Positions 1 through 8,848 of a DNA stretch of 64,000 nt are shown in pieces (within the stretch, counting starts at the first letter, position 1; each line of letters starts with the position of its first letter). The notes beneath the pieces were generated by a model. The model saw nothing but the letters and a program-made list of their open reading frames with translations, had not been told where the DNA came from and did no database searches. Source of the DNA: CAYQQR01 sp964420035 (GTDB lineage: Bacteria; Bacteroidota; Bacteroidia; Bacteroidales; SM23-62); the NCBI GenBank assembly GCA_964420035.1, contig CAYQQR010000017.1:6950-70949 (forward strand), written 5' to 3'. Both the position numbers and the translations under genes were made by a program.

Positions 1-516
1 GGCGGGGCCCAGAAGAATCTCGGACCCGCCGGAGTTACCTTTGTAATAATCAAAGAGGATATCCTGGGTAATGTGGATCGCCAGATACCTACCATGCTGG
101 ATTACAGGACCCATATCGATAAGGAATCCCTCTTCAATACCCCGCCGGTCCTGGCCGTATACGCTTCTTTGCATACGCTTCGCTGGCTGAAGGATAACGG
201 CGGCATCGATGCCATGCATAAAACGAACCTGGAAAAAGCAACAATGCTATATGATGAAATAGACCGGAACAAGCTTTTTGTTCCCGCCGTGAGCGAGGAA
301 AAAGACCGGTCCATCATGAACGTTTGCTTTGTGATGAAAGAAGAGATCAAACAGAAGGAAGATGATTTTCTGGAATTTGCAAAAGCAAAGGGTATGGTAG
401 GAATCAAAGGCCATCGTTCCGTTGGCGGATTCAGGGCTTCCCTTTACAATGCCCTGCCGCTTGACAGTGTGAAAGCCCTTGTTGCTGTAATGCAGGAATA
501 TGAAAAGAAACACTAA
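1..516 (+). CDS. serC: Phosphoserine aminotransferase, C-terminal part (5' end outside window)
   Basis: PLP enzyme of serine biosynthesis that transaminates 3-phosphohydroxypyruvate to phosphoserine. The reading frame is open from base 1, so only the last 171 codons are present. The fragment begins inside the PLP-lysine motif (GGAQKNLGPAGV, lysine at fragment residue 5), which is typical of SerC. The C-terminal domain follows, with the GHRSVGGFRASLYNA segment that is well conserved in SerC. An internal GTG at 73 is not the start. serA follows after 18 bases, so the two genes very likely form one operon. The identification is firm; only the true start lies outside the window. Confidence 0.95.
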   Translation, partial: GGAQKNLGPAGVTFVIIKEDILGNVDRQIPTMLDYRTHIDKESLFNTPPVLAVYASLHTLRWLKDNGGIDAMHKTNLEKATMLYDEIDRNKLFVPAVSEEKDRSIMNVCFVMKEEIKQKEDDFLEFAKAKGMVGIKGHRSVGGFRASLYNALPLDSVKALVAVMQEYEKKH

Positions 517-534
517 TGCAAAATCCTATAAACC

Positions 535-1455
535 ATGTCGAAGATACTTGTAGCAACCGTAAAACCATTTGCACCGGCAGCCATCGAGGAGATCAGGAAG
601 ATCGCGGAATCTGCAGGCCACGAATTCGCTCTGCTGGAGAAATATCCGGATCAGGAGGCCCTGAAAGCCGCCCTCCCCGGAGCCCATGCCTTGATCGTAA
701 GGAGCGACCAGGTTGACAGGGAGGTTATTGAATCGGCCCAGGACCTCAAAATCATAGTCCGAGCGGGTGCCGGTTATGACAATATCGACCTGGAGGCCGC
801 ATCCGCGAAAGACATCGTGGTCATGAACACTCCCGGGCAAAATGCCAATGCCGTTGCTGAGCTGGGTATGGGTATGATGGTATATCTTGCCCGGAATCAG
901 TTCAATGGCAAACCGGGTACAGAGTTGTTGGGGAAAAGCCTGGGTATCCATGCCTTTGGTAATGTAGGCAAGCATGTTGCACGGATTGCCATAGGTTTTA
1001 GTATGAATATTCTTGCTTTCGATCCTTTTATCGATGAACAGGTCATTTCACAGAATAAAGTTACCCCGGTAAGAACCGTGGAAGAGCTCTACAAGATCTC
1101 CGACTATGTCTCCCTGCATATTCCGGCCAATGAAAATACCCGGCAGTCGATCAATTACAACCTGTTGAAGATCATGCCCAAGAATGCATCATTGATCAAT
1201 ACTGCCCGCAAGGAAGTGATCCATGAAACCGACCTGATGCGAATCATGGAGGAGCGTGAAGATTTCAGATATGCTACCGATATTGCTCCGGACAATGGTG
1301 CAGAACTGGCTGAAAAATTCGGGGTGCGTTATTATGCTACCCCTAAAAAAATGGGTGCGCAAACTGCCGAGGCGAATATAAATGCCGGTATAGCGGCTGC
1401 CAACCAGATCAATAAGTTTTTCGAGACCGGGGATATCACCTTTAAAGTCAATTGA
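535..1455 (+). CDS. serA: D-3-phosphoglycerate dehydrogenase, short form with Lys in place of catalytic His
   Basis: NAD-dependent 2-hydroxyacid dehydrogenase that makes 3-phosphohydroxypyruvate, the substrate of SerC encoded just upstream. At 306 residues it has only the substrate- and nucleotide-binding domains and no C-terminal ACT domain. The dinucleotide loop is at residues 140-145 (AFGNVG, a variant of GxGxxG). The catalytic arginine fits R225 in INTARKE. Where most family members have TPHxGA, this protein has TPKKMGAQT (residues 269-277), so a lysine replaces the catalytic histidine. That matches the Lys-type short PGDH described for Entamoeba and seen in Bacteroidota. DUF1015 starts 4 bases after the stop codon. 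Confidence 0.93.
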   Translation: MSKILVATVKPFAPAAIEEIRKIAESAGHEFALLEKYPDQEALKAALPGAHALIVRSDQVDREVIESAQDLKIIVRAGAGYDNIDLEAASAKDIVVMNTPGQNANAVAELGMGMMVYLARNQFNGKPGTELLGKSLGIHAFGNVGKHVARIAIGFSMNILAFDPFIDEQVISQNKVTPVRTVEELYKISDYVSLHIPANENTRQSINYNLLKIMPKNASLINTARKEVIHETDLMRIMEEREDFRYATDIAPDNGAELAEKFGVRYYATPKKMGAQTAEANINAGIAAANQINKFFETGDITFKVN

Positions 1456-1459
1456 TGTC

Positions 1460-2707
1460 ATGGCCCTATTAAAGGCATTCAAAGCATATAGACCCGGAAA
1501 AGAACTGGCGGTGAAGATTGCTTCCAGGCCCTATGACGTGTTGAGCCCGGAAGAGGCCAGGAAGGAAGCCGAAGGGAATCCCTATTCCTTTCTCCACGTT
1601 ATAAAGCCGGAGATCGATCTTCCTGAAGATATCGATCCGCACAGTCCGGTGGTTTACCAGAAAGGGAAGGAAAACCTGTATGCCATGATTGAGAAAGGCT
1701 GGTACAAGCAGGATGAGGAGAATTTCCTGTATGTCTATGCACAAAGGATGAACGATCATACCCAATACGGATTGGCGGGTTGCGCGGGCGTTTCGGATTA
1801 TATGAACAACATCATTCGCAAACATGAATTGACCCGTCCCGACAAGGAGAAGGACCGGATGAATCACATCCGGGTTTCTAACTTCAACCAGGAGCCGGTA
1901 TTCTTTACCTATCCGGATCATGAAGGTATCGACGAGATCGTCGGGGAGGTCATTAAGGAAAAACCGGAATATGATTTCGTGGCTGACGACGGAATAGGAC
2001 ATCAATTCTGGGTTATAGGGGACCCGGCCAAAATTCTCCGGCTTGAAGATTATTTTGCCCGGGATATCACATTCACCTATGTTGCTGACGGGCATCACCG
2101 TACAGCTGCCGCAGCACTGGTTGGACACGAACGCGCCAGTCACAATCCGGGACATACCGGCATGGAGGAGTATAATTTCTTCATGGCGGTTCATTTTCCT
2201 GTAAGCCAGCTCAACATCATTGATTACAACAGGGTAGTCAAGGATCTGAACGGACATTCAAAAAATGACTTTATCCATCTTTTGGAACGGAACTTCAAAG
2301 TTGTCAGGAAAGGTGAAGAACCCTATAAACCGAGGCGGCCCCATAATTTTTCCATGTACCTTGGGGGCTCCTGGTATTCGCTAACGGCCCTGGAAGGGCG
2401 GTATGACGATAATGATCCCATCGGCTGTCTGGATGTTACCGTCCTGTCGGAACAAGTGCTCGGTCCCCTGCTCAATATAAGCGATCTGCGTAAATCCAGG
2501 CGAATCGGTTTTGTCGGGGGCACCCGGGGATTGGGAGAACTGGCAAGAAGGGTCGACAGCGGTGAAATGAAAGTGGCTTTTGCCCTGTACCCGGTAAGCA
2601 TGGAACAATTAACGCGAATCGCGGATACGGGTAATATTATGCCGCCGAAGACGACCTGGTTTGAGCCTAAATTGAGGAGCGGACTTTTTTTGCATGAATT
2701 GGATTGA
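1460..2707 (+). CDS. DUF1015 family protein
   Basis: A 415-residue cytoplasmic protein of the DUF1015 family. The N-terminus has the family's opening (FKAYRPGKELA, then SRPYDVLSPEEAR), and residues around 208-214 carry a DGHHR motif. In ParB/sulfiredoxin-like free-serine kinases (SerK, SbnI) a comparable motif lies in the nucleotide site, so a link to serine metabolism is plausible but inferred. The gene begins 4 bases after serA in the same operon, and serC-serA-DUF1015 clustering is common in Bacteroidota as far as I recall. No signal peptide or membrane segment is visible. A 7-bp tandem repeat starts at its last codons. Confidence 0.88.
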   Translation: MALLKAFKAYRPGKELAVKIASRPYDVLSPEEARKEAEGNPYSFLHVIKPEIDLPEDIDPHSPVVYQKGKENLYAMIEKGWYKQDEENFLYVYAQRMNDHTQYGLAGCAGVSDYMNNIIRKHELTRPDKEKDRMNHIRVSNFNQEPVFFTYPDHEGIDEIVGEVIKEKPEYDFVADDGIGHQFWVIGDPAKILRLEDYFARDITFTYVADGHHRTAAAALVGHERASHNPGHTGMEEYNFFMAVHFPVSQLNIIDYNRVVKDLNGHSKNDFIHLLERNFKVVRKGEEPYKPRRPHNFSMYLGGSWYSLTALEGRYDDNDPIGCLDVTVLSEQVLGPLLNISDLRKSRRIGFVGGTRGLGELARRVDSGEMKVAFALYPVSMEQLTRIADTGNIMPPKTTWFEPKLRSGLFLHELD

Positions 2708-2736
2708 AGATTGAAGATTAAATATTAAAGATTCAA
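2702..2736 (+). repeat. Heptamer tandem repeat after DUF1015
   Basis: Five units of seven bases, GATTGAA, GATTGAA, GATTAAA, TATTAAA and GATTCAA. The first unit overlaps the stop codon of the DUF1015 gene. It fills most of the gap before yggS. It is one of several short tandem repeats at gene ends in this window. Confidence 0.7.
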
Positions 2737-2749
2737 GGTTGTTCCGGAT

Positions 2750-3430
2750 ATGAGTATTGAAGAGAATTTGAAGGATATAAAGAGGGAATTTGGGCCGGAG
2801 GTGACTTTGGTGGCGGTTTCCAAGACCCATCCCGTTGAGGAGATCATGGAGGCCTATGAGGCCGGACACCGCGACTTCGGGGAGAATAAGGTGCAGGAGA
2901 TGATGGAAAAAAAGCCACAGCTGCCCGGGGACATTCGGTGGCACATGGTGGGTCACCTGCAAAGCAATAAAGTGAAGTACATTGCCCCATTCATATATTT
3001 GATCCATGGTGTGGACAAACCCAAGTTGCTCCGGGTGATCGATAAGGAAGGACGTAAGAAAGGCCGGGTTATCGATTGTTTGTTGCAGGTACATATAGCA
3101 AGGGAAGAAACTAAATTTGGATTTGAAGAGGCAGAATTGAGAGAATACCTGGATTCCGGACAACTCCGGGACCTGTCACGGGTCAGGGTTCGCGGATTGA
3201 TGGGAATGGCCACTTTTACAGAGAATGAGGAACAGGTAAAAAGAGAATTTGCCTTCCTTTCAGACCTGTTCAACAGGCTCAGTGAAGATTATTTTGTTGA
3301 AGAGGATCGCTTTGATATCCTGTCCATGGGTATGTCGGATGACTACGAATTAGCAATTGAAACAGGAAGTAATATGGTTCGGATCGGAACCAGGATCTTC
3401 GGTCCGAGGGAATATTGTAAGACCCAATAA
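2750..3430 (+). CDS. YggS-family PLP homeostasis protein
   Basis: A 226-residue fold-type III PLP-binding protein of the YggS/PLPBP family, which buffers free pyridoxal phosphate and affects amino-acid pools but has no known catalytic activity. The PLP lysine is K25 in VAVSKTHP. Other family hallmarks are FGENKVQE, WHMVGHLQSNK, GLMGMAT and the C-terminal LSMGMSDDYELAIETGSN phosphate-binding region. The length is typical. It is co-directional with the serine genes 42 bases upstream, so it probably belongs to the same transcription unit. Confidence 0.95.
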   Translation: MSIEENLKDIKREFGPEVTLVAVSKTHPVEEIMEAYEAGHRDFGENKVQEMMEKKPQLPGDIRWHMVGHLQSNKVKYIAPFIYLIHGVDKPKLLRVIDKEGRKKGRVIDCLLQVHIAREETKFGFEEAELREYLDSGQLRDLSRVRVRGLMGMATFTENEEQVKREFAFLSDLFNRLSEDYFVEEDRFDILSMGMSDDYELAIETGSNMVRIGTRIFGPREYCKTQ

Positions 3431-3441
3431 CATCTGAAAAC

Positions 3442-4419
3442 ATGGTAAATCTTGAAACGAACTATGCCGGATTGAAGTTAAAAAACCCATTGATCGTCAG
3501 CAGTTCCGGACTGGCTGACAGTGTAGAAAAGGTTGAAAAGATCGATAAGGAAGGGGCGGGGGCCGTGGTATTGAAATCACTCTTTGAAGAACAAATACGA
3601 TACGAATCCGGGAAACTCTCAGAAGCCAGTGATTACCCTGAGGCCGCAGACTATATCAACTATTACACCAGGAATAATTCTGTTGAGCAATACCTGACTT
3701 TGATCGAGGAATCCAAAAAGAAGGTTGACATCCCGGTCATCGCCAGCATCAACTGCGTGAGTGCCAAAGAATGGGTGAAATTTGCCAAGGAAATTGAAAC
3801 CGCCGGAGCCGATGCGCTGGAACTGAATGTATATTTTTTACCTACCGATAAGGATCTTACATCGGCCGATTTTGAGCAAATCTATTATGATCTGGCCGAT
3901 AAGGTATGCAAGCTGGTATCCATCCCGGTCATCATGAAGCTGGGCATGCAATTCACCAACCTCACCGGCCTGGTCAATCAGCTTTATTACCGGGGTATCA
4001 AAGCATTCGTTTTGTTCAATCGCTTCTATGCACCGGATATTCGCATCGATGAGCAGACGATGGGCTCGGCAGAGGTTTTTTCCACGCCTTCAGAAAACAG
4101 GAATACCCTTCGCTGGATCGGGATCATTTCATCCCGGATCAAAGAGGTTGAACTGGCAGCATCAACCGGTATCCATGACGGGGAGACCTTTGTAAAGCAG
4201 ATACTGGCCGGTGCTGCGGCAGTGGAGATATGTTCTGTTTTATATAAGAAGGGTCTCGGGGAAATTTCTGCTATCCTGGAATTTGTCCACAAGTGGATGC
4301 AAAAGAAGAACTACAAGAACATTGAAGACTACAGTGGAATCATGAGCTACAGCAGAATTGAAGAGCCGGCTGTTTACGAAAGAGCGCAGTTCATGCGCTA
4401 CTTCTCAGATCGCCATTAA
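3442..4419 (+). CDS. Dihydroorotate dehydrogenase-like TIM-barrel protein
   Basis: A 325-residue FMN-type TIM barrel related to class 1 dihydroorotate dehydrogenase. The DHODH-like N-terminus (LKLKNPLIVSSSGL), the ASINC segment and the IPVIMKLG strand are visible. The class 1 catalytic signature with Asn-x-Ser-Cys-Pro-Asn is not: the equivalent stretch reads ELNVYFLP, so classical dihydroorotate oxidation is unlikely. It lies 11 bases after yggS. It ends tail to tail with the minus-strand TPR gene, and the two stop codons share the four bases TTAA. Function unknown; the family assignment is reasonably sure. Confidence 0.82.
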   Translation: MVNLETNYAGLKLKNPLIVSSSGLADSVEKVEKIDKEGAGAVVLKSLFEEQIRYESGKLSEASDYPEAADYINYYTRNNSVEQYLTLIEESKKKVDIPVIASINCVSAKEWVKFAKEIETAGADALELNVYFLPTDKDLTSADFEQIYYDLADKVCKLVSIPVIMKLGMQFTNLTGLVNQLYYRGIKAFVLFNRFYAPDIRIDEQTMGSAEVFSTPSENRNTLRWIGIISSRIKEVELAASTGIHDGETFVKQILAGAAAVEICSVLYKKGLGEISAILEFVHKWMQKKNYKNIEDYSGIMSYSRIEEPAVYERAQFMRYFSDRH

Positions 4420-5630
4420 TGGCCGCAATGTTGCTGAATATAGGATACCGCTTCCCTGGAGCCGTAACGCATGGCTCTTTTCCAATCGGCACAAGCCCCC
4501 TCCAGGTCACCCGAACGATAACGGGCCAGGCCTATCTTCAGATTATATTCGGGGTTGAATGCATCCAGGTCCAGGGCCATTCCATAATCGGCAATGGCAT
4601 ATTCATAAGAGCGGGCATTCAGCCAGGCATTTCCTCTTTCAGCGTAATATTCATGTTTTTCTTTGTTGTGCTCCAGCAATTTATTGAGGTAAGGCAAGGC
4701 ATCCAGGTATTTTTTATTATCCGCGTAAATTTTTCCGGCAAGATGTAAAGCTTCTTCATCTTCCGGAAAATAGCGAAGGTAGGTATCCACATCCCTGAGG
4801 GCAGCTTCCATTTGCCGGTTTTGATGGTAGGCACGGCTTCGCAGTAAATAAAGATCAAACCGCCATGGCTCATTCCTGAGGACCCTGGAAAGATCGGATT
4901 TTGCCAGTTGGGCATCTCCGGCTTCAAGTGCTGCCCGGGCCCTGGTTACATGATAGCGGAGGGGAACGGAGCTCAGCGACAGGGCCCCGGATGCCGCTTT
5001 CTTGGCAGCTTCCGGGTTGTCCATGGCCAGCAGTGTCCTGGAGCGAAGATAATACAGAAGATCCCGGCTGAAGCCGGTTCCGGTTTCCTGTTTTATCTTT
5101 TCCAGCGCATCGGTATAATGTTTCCTTTTTATAAGATATTCGATCTCATTTTCGAAATATTCTTCCGGAGTGTACCATTCCTGTTTCCAGATATTGATCC
5201 ATGCCCTTTTTTGGTCCATAGCTTCCATGACCGGATCGGTTTGTATGCGGTATTGGGAATAACGGTACTCCGACATCAGGTGTTCTTCCAGGGAGCCCAT
5301 GGCCTGGTCCGTTTCACCGAGCATTAGGTAACATTTGGCTTCAAGGTATTTGCCATATCCTTTTTTCAGTGATTCTACCTTCTCCAGGTCTTGGAGGGCC
5401 CTTTCGTAGTTCCCCCTTTCAAAGTATATTTCCGCACGCTCCTGATAATAAAGAAATTCGTTGGGATCCTCCGATATGGCCCGGTTTATAAACACCAGCG
5501 AGGAATCCATCATCTTTCTGTGGTGCAAGGCCTTTCCCATCAGATAGGATTCTGAAATATCCTGAGCACTAAGGCTGGTTGCAAATATGCACAGCAGAAC
5601 GAAAAACAGATGTCTTTTAAGATGGCTCAT
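4416..5630 (-). CDS. Exported tetratricopeptide-repeat protein
   Basis: A 404-residue protein with an N-terminal signal peptide (MSHLKRHLFFVLLCIFATSLSAQ) and then at least eight TPR-like helical repeats, for example the units around residues 52-85, 240-270 and 320-375 that carry the usual alanine/tyrosine/glycine spacing. It is expected in the periplasm or on the outer membrane. Its ATG overlaps the stop of the upstream T9SS-exported protein by 4 bases (ATGA), so the two are translationally coupled and probably work together at the surface. The binding partner is unknown. Confidence 0.85.
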   Translation of the reverse strand: MSHLKRHLFFVLLCIFATSLSAQDISESYLMGKALHHRKMMDSSLVFINRAISEDPNEFLYYQERAEIYFERGNYERALQDLEKVESLKKGYGKYLEAKCYLMLGETDQAMGSLEEHLMSEYRYSQYRIQTDPVMEAMDQKRAWINIWKQEWYTPEEYFENEIEYLIKRKHYTDALEKIKQETGTGFSRDLLYYLRSRTLLAMDNPEAAKKAASGALSLSSVPLRYHVTRARAALEAGDAQLAKSDLSRVLRNEPWRFDLYLLRSRAYHQNRQMEAALRDVDTYLRYFPEDEEALHLAGKIYADNKKYLDALPYLNKLLEHNKEKHEYYAERGNAWLNARSYEYAIADYGMALDLDAFNPEYNLKIGLARYRSGDLEGACADWKRAMRYGSREAVSYIQQHCGH

Positions 5631-8257
5631 TCAATTGTATTTGTTGCTCCTTTTTCCCGGAATAATTGTACAAAACCTACCAGGTTCCTGACCTCCAGGC
5701 CGGTCAGCCTGTATTCATACACATCGCAAACGTAATAATATATGCCCGGTGTTGCCAACTCGTCAGTATTTTTGATCTTGCCGTCCCAGTTGATATCCGG
5801 ATCGGTCGTTTCAAAAACAAGCTGGCCCCAGCGATTATATATCTTCATGTCGACGCTTTCCACAAAACTGTAATCGTTGGGACGGAAAATATCGTTATAG
5901 CCGTCGTTGTTGGGTGAAAAATATTCGGGAAGCACATAATTGGTACATTCATCAACACAAACGATATAGGCCCAATCGCTCTCATTGTTAAAAGAGTCGA
6001 TGGCCGTAACGGCATAGCATGCGGCCAGGCTCACCTCGGAATAATGCCGGTAGCGGGTCGTTTCAGGGTCATTGATACTGTCCAGCAAGCTCAGGGGATC
6101 TTTCGTGGTACCGGAATAGTATATCCGGTAGCCCACTACATCATCCGCGCAGGTGAGATTGGGATTGTTCCAGGTGAGTTCGTTGTAAAGGCTGTCACAC
6201 AAGGAGCGAACGCTGAGTTGGGGCGGACAGGGAGCCACGGTATCGATCGGAATACCGCAAATGGGATGGGACCGGTTTTCGATGCTGTAATAACGGTTGG
6301 TTATGGTACGCCAGCCAATACTTTTGACCCGGTAGCAATATTCCTGTTCATTCGCGAGCATAGAATCGATATACTCCTGTGATTCTGTAAAACCGATGGA
6401 ATCGTAATTAAGATTAAAAAGATCCTGCCGGTAAACCACGTAAGAGGTATTGACCCAGGGCACATACCTGTTGATGAATAATTTCAGTTGATTGTCCGCG
6501 GCATAAATATCCTCCCAAACGGTGGAAGCAATCTCCGCCTGCCCGATCAGAAAGCGGTTCCCGGGTTGATCGTTGTATAATTCAACCTTGTAGGAATACG
6601 GAAATTCCAGGGTGTTCAGGTCTTCATCAAGGTAGGTGGTATCGTTCAGATCCGTTGTGGTAAATGAATGGATTGGTTCCGGATTTTCACCCAGTGCATC
6701 ATCAGATCGGTAGATCATATACTCGTAAGGTCCGCTGGCCGGTATGGTATCCAGGCGTTCGGGTTTGGCCCAGGCAATCGCGATACTGCCATCGGTAGTT
6801 CCGATATTTTCCACACTTACTTTGATCATGGATGGAGTTCCCGGCACCAGAATGTCGCAGACTTCCTCAGAGGCTTTGCTCTCCGTATCATTTTCAAACA
6901 AAGCAACGATACGGTAACAGTAGATGACCCCCGGCGCCAGTCCACTGCCATCCTCATCGTCTACAAATACAGTATCCCCACGCGCACCGGTACTGCCGAT
7001 CAGTGTGTAGGCCAGGGTATCGGGAATCCCGTCTGTACAACTGTCGGGTACAAAGTTGACGGGTTCCGTACTTCTGTAAATACGATAAGCTTTTATGTTT
7101 TTACAGACGTACCGGTCCCAGCGCAATGCAATGGAATTGCTGCCGGGCAGGGTTTGCAAACCCGTGGGGGCCGGTCCCAGGACTTTTACGCTGAAGTTAT
7201 CAATATCCACAAGTTTTACATCGGGATTGTCATCCTCGGCTTTGACCAGGATACCGTAGGGCTGAGCCCTTACATGCGCACAGGTTGTAGCCCAGGTAAA
7301 GGTTCCAAAGGCCTGACCCGGGTAGGTGGTATCCTGGACAAAACGGGCCGGACTTTCCCCCAGGGTCAGCGGTCCACCATTGGCCAGTAAACTTATCCGG
7401 TCACCATCCTCATCTGTGGAGGATACTTGAAATGTAAGTGTGTCTCCTGCTTCCACACAAAAATCCCTGAGATTTTCATTTTTGGGCGGATTATTTTTTG
7501 TGTTAAAGACCTCAATCTGCATATCCCGCACAATGTTCCCGATCTTGATCCCGTTGCGCCATTCTTCAATGTCCATGGCGATATTGTATATTCCCGTATC
7601 TTCAGGCGTTTCCCATATCAGGTCACCGCTTAGGGGGTCCACAACGAGTGAATCGGTGGCGCCGGGCAATTCGTAATCCTCAATGGGTTTGCCGTTGGCT
7701 TCGGTGCAGGATGTAAGCTTATAGGATAAACTGTCGCCGTCGGCATCGAAAGCACTGGGATTATGGATGAAGGTCTTGCCCAGGGCCGCTTTATCGTAAG
7801 GAGGATTCAAAAGGACGGGTGTATTATTATATCCCAGCCGGGGATTTATCAGGAGGGTGGTCTTTATGGAGAAGATCACATTGACGGAATTGGGAATATT
7901 CTGAACCCCGAAATTTCTGTTGGGGTCCTGGACCACGATCACATAGGTGCCCGGACCCGGATAGGTGTGGCGGGCGGTGTAAACATTTCTTTTATAAAAA
8001 TTGGGCAGGATGGCAATGGAATCCCGGGGTGCGATGGAAGTGGTCCCGTCGCCCCACTGCACCTCCAGCTGATTCCTGTCCGCGGCACTCAGGGTATAGG
8101 TAAAGGTGGTGATCTTGATCTCGAAGGTCAGATTTCCGACCTGCCTGAAAGTGATCTCACCTGCCCGGTTATGGGTTCCAACGGCATTCGATGCAACCAG
8201 CAGGATTAAGGACAGAATGGATAAAGTTCTTTTCAATGGCTTAAATTTTCCCGGCAT
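5627..8257 (-). CDS. T9SS type-B-sorted multi-domain surface protein (gliding motility-associated C-terminal domain)
   Basis: An 876-residue secreted protein. A signal peptide (residues 1-27) is followed by a beta-rich PKD-like region that starts THNRAGEITFRQV, several fibronectin type III-like modules in the middle (aromatic positions such as AYRIYRS, YEYMIYRS and VGYRIYYS), and a C-terminal CHU_C/TIGR04131-type domain from about residue 775. That domain has the hallmark FSPNNDGYNDIF, IYNRWGQLVFET and W-D-G-K elements. This domain directs export and surface anchoring through the type IX system in Bacteroidota. The downstream TPR gene overlaps by 4 bases. The ligand is unknown. Confidence 0.9.
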   Translation of the reverse strand: MPGKFKPLKRTLSILSLILLVASNAVGTHNRAGEITFRQVGNLTFEIKITTFTYTLSAADRNQLEVQWGDGTTSIAPRDSIAILPNFYKRNVYTARHTYPGPGTYVIVVQDPNRNFGVQNIPNSVNVIFSIKTTLLINPRLGYNNTPVLLNPPYDKAALGKTFIHNPSAFDADGDSLSYKLTSCTEANGKPIEDYELPGATDSLVVDPLSGDLIWETPEDTGIYNIAMDIEEWRNGIKIGNIVRDMQIEVFNTKNNPPKNENLRDFCVEAGDTLTFQVSSTDEDGDRISLLANGGPLTLGESPARFVQDTTYPGQAFGTFTWATTCAHVRAQPYGILVKAEDDNPDVKLVDIDNFSVKVLGPAPTGLQTLPGSNSIALRWDRYVCKNIKAYRIYRSTEPVNFVPDSCTDGIPDTLAYTLIGSTGARGDTVFVDDEDGSGLAPGVIYCYRIVALFENDTESKASEEVCDILVPGTPSMIKVSVENIGTTDGSIAIAWAKPERLDTIPASGPYEYMIYRSDDALGENPEPIHSFTTTDLNDTTYLDEDLNTLEFPYSYKVELYNDQPGNRFLIGQAEIASTVWEDIYAADNQLKLFINRYVPWVNTSYVVYRQDLFNLNYDSIGFTESQEYIDSMLANEQEYCYRVKSIGWRTITNRYYSIENRSHPICGIPIDTVAPCPPQLSVRSLCDSLYNELTWNNPNLTCADDVVGYRIYYSGTTKDPLSLLDSINDPETTRYRHYSEVSLAACYAVTAIDSFNNESDWAYIVCVDECTNYVLPEYFSPNNDGYNDIFRPNDYSFVESVDMKIYNRWGQLVFETTDPDINWDGKIKNTDELATPGIYYYVCDVYEYRLTGLEVRNLVGFVQLFREKGATNTIE

Positions 8258-8290
8258 CTACACTAATAACTGTGTTCCAGGTGTTTTGTT

Positions 8291-8779
8291 TTATAGCTCA
8301 ACCTCTATTTTGTAATTCTTTCGTGTCGACCGGTAACCCAGCTGTTTCCCATTGGCCACGACGATCACCAGGTTGGTCTGATCCATGAACCAGTTGAACA
8401 AAATGGTATTTTCTATCATCATGTTCTTTACCTTCTTGTCCCAGGAGAAAGTATAATAGAGCCAGATCGACTGCTCATTAAATTCATAGCGCTTGAAAGT
8501 ATACCGATCAATGCTTTTTCCATTAATGTTTATTTTGTATGTATGCCGGATATAATCATTGATGGAGGACAGACCTTTCCCAGGGTCCTTCCGGTTAATG
8601 AGGTCCAGATCCGTGTTGTAGTTGTGGTTGATCAGTGCCTGAAAGTCATCCGCGAATAATTTGATGGCCAGGGTGAAACACTCTTCATTCTCAATGAATT
8701 CCAGGTTGGAAACCGATACATGAACCGGATGGAGCGATGCAAAAATAAAAAAGGATAAGATGCACAGGCTCCGGATCAA
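8291..8779 (-). CDS. DUF6702 family exported protein
   Basis: A 162-residue protein with a signal sequence (residues 1-18) followed by HPVHVSVSNLEF, the opening typical of DUF6702 proteins of Bacteroidota. The rest is beta-strand rich and ends with a conserved basic/acidic strand. The start is a TTG codon at 8777-8779; no in-frame ATG precedes the signal peptide. In related genomes DUF6702 usually neighbours a HupE/UreJ membrane protein, and here the remnant of such a gene lies divergently 70 bases away. Function unknown. Confidence 0.78.
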   Translation of the reverse strand: MIRSLCILSFFIFASLHPVHVSVSNLEFIENEECFTLAIKLFADDFQALINHNYNTDLDLINRKDPGKGLSSINDYIRHTYKININGKSIDRYTFKRYEFNEQSIWLYYTFSWDKKVKNMMIENTILFNWFMDQTNLVIVVANGKQLGYRSTRKNYKIEVEL

Positions 8780-8848
8780 AATATGTTACTTTATAGTTTA
8801 TATCTTAAGAACAAAATTAGGAAGAAATTATTTTAGTAAGGTCCCGTT

